Source: Candidatus Cryptobacteroides faecipullorum
GTDB lineage: Bacteria; Bacteroidota; Bacteroidia; Bacteroidales; UBA932
Direction: 5' to 3'
DNA length: 44,868 nt
Assembly (NCBI GenBank): GCA_017694885.1
Contig: JADIMH010000023.1
Coordinates: 1 to 44,868, forward strand
Shown: positions 42,284-44,868 of the stretch, piece after piece
Layout of the letters: each line of letters starts with the position of its first letter
Numbering within the stretch: the stretch's first letter is position 1
Translations under genes and position numbers: made by a program
Notes under the pieces: model-generated
The model's input: the letters and a program-made list of their open reading frames with translations, nothing else
What the model was told of the DNA's origin: nothing
The model's database searches: none

Positions 42284-44098
42284 ATGCATAAGATTTTCGA
42301 GCTGAAAGAAATGGATGACGAGAAACTCTACAGTATAGCAGAAGAACTCGGCATCAAAGGGGCGAAAAAGAAAGACAAGGATTCTCTCATTTACGACATT
42401 ATGGACAAGGAAGCCGTACTGGATTCGCAGAAGGCTCCGGAAAAAACGGCAAAAAAAAGAGGCAGACCGCGTAAAACTGCTGTAGCGCCGCAGGAACAGC
42501 CTGCAGAGCAGGAGACAAAGACTCCTGAAGCATCTGCCACCACTGAGGAAAAAACGCCGAAAAAACGTGGCCGCAAACCAAAAGCGGCACAGCAGCCTCA
42601 GCAGGAAAACCAGGTCCAGCCGGAATCCAGGCAGGCCGAACAGGCCCCGCAGGGAGACGAATCGCAGAATAACGAACAGTCAAAGGATATTAACCGCGGG
42701 CACAGGACCAGAATCCAGAAGCAGGATGTCCAGCAGAAAGCCGAAAACCCGCAGAAACCTTCCGATATACAGAAAAAGAACGATCTTCCGCAGAAAAGCG
42801 AAAATCAGGTCCAGAATACAGCCGAACAGGAAAACCAGCAGCATCAGGGCGTAAGGCAGCAGATATCCCAGATACGGGACAGGAAAGAAAGACTGCAGTT
42901 CATGCAGAGAAGCGCCCAGCAATACCAGCCTCAAAGGCAGCTGCCTCCACAGCAGCCCAAGATAGAATTCGAAGGTGTGGTAGAAGCTACAGGAGTCCTC
43001 GAAATCATGCCTGACGGCTACGGTTTCCTGCGTTCTTCCGACTATAATTACCTCAATTCCCCTGACGATATCTACGTTTCGCAAGGGCAGATCAAATCGA
43101 ATGCACTGAAGACCGGCGATACCGTAACCGGAGAAATCAGGCCGCCTAAGGAAGGCGACAAATATTTTCCTTTGGTAAGAATCAAATATATCAACGGACG
43201 TACTCCCGAGTTCATTCGCGACAGGGTTCCGTTCGATTTCCTTACACCGCTGTTCCCTAATGAAAAATTCACCCTGCTCGGCAACGGACACAATGACCTG
43301 TCATGCCGTGTCGTAGATATGTTCACGCCTATAGGCAAAGGGCAGCGCGGACTTATAGTGGCTCAGCCGAAAACGGGTAAGACCATGCTTCTCAAATCCA
43401 TAGCCAATGCTATAGCAGACAATCACCCGGAAGCATATCTTATCGTCCTGCTGATAGATGAAAGGCCGGAAGAAGTGACCGACATGGCCCGCAGCGTAAA
43501 GGCGGAAGTGGTGGCTTCGACATTCGACGAGCCTGCCGAGAGACATGTCAAGGTAGCCAATATGGTGCTTGAAAAAGCAAAGCGAATGGTTGAATGCGGT
43601 CATGATGTGGTAATTTTCCTGGATTCAATCACCAGACTTGCAAGGGCATACAATACAGTCCAGCCGGCTTCCGGAAAGGTCCTTTCAGGTGGAGTAGACG
43701 CCAATGCTCTCCATAAGCCTAAAAGATTCTTCGGTGCGGCAAGAAACATAGAGAACGGCGGTTCGCTCACCATTCTGGCCACTGCCCTTACCGATACAGG
43801 GTCAAAAATGGATGATGTCATATTCGAGGAATTCAAAGGAACCGGCAACATGGAACTGCAGCTCGACAGGAAGCTTGCCAACAAACGTATCTTCCCTGCC
43901 GTCGATGTCACTCTGAGCAGTACGCGCCGCGATGACCTTCTGTATACCCAGGAACAGAGCAACAGGATATGGATCCTGCGCAATTACCTTGCCGACATGA
44001 CATCGGTAGAGGCTATGGAATTCCTTAAGGACAGGATGGAAAAGACAGTCTCCAACGAAGAATTCCTGATAACAATGAACGGAGACAAACTGAAATAA
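42284..44098 (+). CDS. rho: Transcription termination factor Rho with long disordered insert
   Basis: Hexameric RNA helicase that ends transcription at Rho-dependent sites. It has 604 residues against about 420 in E. coli. A Rho_N-like start (1-45) is followed by about 180 residues of low-complexity Q/K/E/P-rich sequence (about 50-228) with two AT-hook-like patches, KKRGRPRK and KKRGRKPK. Then come the cold-shock RNA-binding domain (about 232-305, [17 protein letters not shown]) and the motor with Walker A AQPKTGKT (360-367), LIDERPEEV, and the Q- and R-loops. Such inserts are typical of Bacteroidota Rho, and in Bacteroides thetaiotaomicron the insert has been linked to phase separation. Its stop overlaps the next start by one base (TAATG). 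Confidence 0.96.
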   Translation: MHKIFELKEMDDEKLYSIAEELGIKGAKKKDKDSLIYDIMDKEAVLDSQKAPEKTAKKRGRPRKTAVAPQEQPAEQETKTPEASATTEEKTPKKRGRKPKAAQQPQQENQVQPESRQAEQAPQGDESQNNEQSKDINRGHRTRIQKQDVQQKAENPQKPSDIQKKNDLPQKSENQVQNTAEQENQQHQGVRQQISQIRDRKERLQFMQRSAQQYQPQRQLPPQQPKIEFEGVVEATGVLEIMPDGYGFLRSSDYNYLNSPDDIYVSQGQIKSNALKTGDTVTGEIRPPKEGDKYFPLVRIKYINGRTPEFIRDRVPFDFLTPLFPNEKFTLLGNGHNDLSCRVVDMFTPIGKGQRGLIVAQPKTGKTMLLKSIANAIADNHPEAYLIVLLIDERPEEVTDMARSVKAEVVASTFDEPAERHVKVANMVLEKAKRMVECGHDVVIFLDSITRLARAYNTVQPASGKVLSGGVDANALHKPKRFFGAARNIENGGSLTILATALTDTGSKMDDVIFEEFKGTGNMELQLDRKLANKRIFPAVDVTLSSTRRDDLLYTQEQSNRIWILRNYLADMTSVEAMEFLKDRMEKTVSNEEFLITMNGDKLK

Positions 44099-44676
44099 TG
44101 GAAACGGAGAAACATCCGCTTGAACCTTTTTTACCGGAAGCTGCCAGGTTGCTGATGCTTGGCAGCTTTCCGCCTAAAAAGGAGAAATGGTCCATGGATT
44201 TTTTCTATCCGAATTTCATAAACGACATGTGGAGGATATTCGGAATAGTGTTTTTCCATGACAGGAATCATTTTATCGCGTCTGACGGAAAACATTTCGA
44301 CAAAGAAAAGATAGTCTCTTTCTGCCGGGAAAAAGGAATTGCCCTGTTCGACAGCGCAACTGAAATAATCCGCATGAAAGACAACGCATCGGACAAATTC
44401 CTCGAAATAGTCTCCCCTGCAGATCTGGATTCATTATTGGAGAAGATACCATTGTGCGGCAGTATTGTTACCACGGGAGAAAAGGCGACAGACACGGTAT
44501 GCAGAATATTCGGATGCAATAAGCCCAAGACCGGAGAATCTGCATTGCTGACCATAGGACAGGATAGAAAACTGGCGTTCTACAGAATGCCGTCATCTTC
44601 GAGGGCATATCCAATGCCGATAGACAGAAAAGCTGAAATCTATAAAGCCATGTTCATGGAAGCAGGAATCTTATGA
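44098..44676 (+). CDS. UDG-superfamily protein, predicted DNA glycosylase
   Basis: The protein has 192 residues with the plan of the uracil-DNA glycosylase superfamily: an N-terminal LLMLGSFPPKKEKW, then FFYPNFINDMWRIFG, which corresponds to the YYAHPRNAFWRIL-type segment of the Mug and hypoxanthine-glycosylase branches, a central SIVTTGEKATDTV (the strand usually carrying a conserved G), and a C-terminal MPSSSRAYP (164-172) in the place of the DNA-intercalation loop. The substrate (uracil, hypoxanthine or another base) cannot be told from sequence. It is translationally coupled to rho by a one-base overlap, and it is the last gene before the tRNA terminator. Confidence 0.7.
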   Translation: METEKHPLEPFLPEAARLLMLGSFPPKKEKWSMDFFYPNFINDMWRIFGIVFFHDRNHFIASDGKHFDKEKIVSFCREKGIALFDSATEIIRMKDNASDKFLEIVSPADLDSLLEKIPLCGSIVTTGEKATDTVCRIFGCNKPKTGESALLTIGQDRKLAFYRMPSSSRAYPMPIDRKAEIYKAMFMEAGIL

Positions 44677-44703
44677 TTGACCTGTTTAGCGTTGGGTACA
44701 AAC

Positions 44704-44744
44704 AAAAAAAATGAGCGTCGCCGCCTCACGCGGGGATCACTCAT
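44704..44744 (-). terminator. Terminator of the tRNA-Cys transcript
   Basis: On the minus strand, ATGAG (44744-44740) and CTCAT (44715-44711) close a stem with a GC-rich interior (CCGC / GCGG), followed by eight U (44711-44704). It lies about 47 bases after the mature tRNA end. On the plus strand no U-run follows, so it is not a good terminator for the UDG-like gene. Confidence 0.75.
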
Positions 44745-44790
44745 ACTAACCACATAATTAATAACACTAAAACTAATAACCAATAAGTCG

Positions 44791-44861
44791 AGGTGCCAAG
44801 CAGAATCGAACTGCTGTGCATGGTTTTGCAGACCATTGCCTAACCACTCGGCCATAGCACC
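44791..44861 (-). tRNA. tRNA-Cys (anticodon GCA)
   Basis: On the minus strand the acceptor arms GGTGCTA and TGGCACC pair over seven positions. The D arm is GCC / GGC around AGTGGTTA, the anticodon stem is ATGGT / ACCAT around CTGCAAA (anticodon GCA), and the T arm is AGCAG / CTGCT around TTCGATT. The discriminator base is U, a main cysteine identity element. The next bases are CGA, so CCA is not encoded and must be added after transcription. The length is 71 bases. An open frame on the same strand through this region is spurious. Confidence 0.96.
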
Positions 44862-44868
44862 TTATTTC

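Noticed and set aside
44640..44855. Minus-strand 71-codon open frame at the right end
   Set aside because: It runs through the tRNA-Cys and its terminator; the tRNA explains the sequence.

Overview
The window is a compact stretch of chromosomal housekeeping DNA from a member of the Bacteroidota, most likely order Bacteroidales. Three things point there. Intergenic promoters carry the Bacteroidota -7 box TAnnTTTG, often with a TTG about 19-20 bases upstream. The gene content is typical of the group: an LptD of the Bacteroidota type, Rho with a long disordered insert, an rsfS-ftsH-cdsA-psd cluster, an IspG with an extra middle segment, and a phosphofructokinase with the pyrophosphate-type residues. 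The tRNA-Cys has no encoded CCA. I cannot name a genus. I saw no phage, insertion sequence, CRISPR array or obvious foreign island.

Layout. 1-2.9 kb (+): end of an HTH regulator gene, then pyrD and cinA, closed by a hairpin terminator shared with the opposing operon. 2.9-10.1 kb (-): an apparent operon read valS, YbgC-type thioesterase, tatA, ABC-F ATPase, rlmB, M19 dipeptidase. 10.2-11.2 kb (+): queD-queE for 7-deazaguanine (queuosine) synthesis. 11.2-12.4 kb: a divergent pair made of a membrane-anchored LytTR regulator and a small MotA/TolQ/ExbB-like membrane protein, with a 21-bp-phased direct repeat between them. 12.4-16.2 kb (-): riboflavin operon ribD-ribE-ribBA-ribH behind a promoter, an FMN riboswitch and an intrinsic terminator that abuts the ribD start codon. 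16.2-16.5 kb: non-coding DNA with several complementary segments. 16.6-17.8 kb (-): pfp. 18.0-27.3 kb (+): ligA, a BrkB-family membrane protein, a RelA/SpoT enzyme, a putative lipoprotein, an outer-membrane barrel protein and ispG. 27.3-32.7 kb (-): rsfS, ftsH, cdsA, psd and a CorC/HlyC-like membrane protein. 32.7-33.5 kb (+): birA. 33.5-37.0 kb (-): dnaA, pepD, rpe. 37.3-39.3 kb (-): a secreted amidase and an MlaD/MCE protein. 39.4-42.2 kb (+): lptD. 42.3-44.7 kb (+): rho and a UDG-superfamily protein. 44.8 kb (-): tRNA-Cys with its terminator.

Functionally the window mixes envelope biogenesis (lptD, mlaD, amidase, cdsA, psd, tatA, outer-membrane proteins), cofactor and isoprenoid synthesis (rib genes, queDE, ispG, birA), translation and ribosome factors (valS, rlmB, rsfS, ABC-F, tRNA-Cys), and replication, repair and transcription control (dnaA, ligA, rho, UDG-like, RelA/SpoT). 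The points most worth a second look are the LytTR/ExbB-like module with its phased repeat, the riboswitch with a readable antiterminator, the structured gap after it, two palindromic face-to-face promoters, a terminator-like sequence repeated inside pepD, and a shortened IspG.
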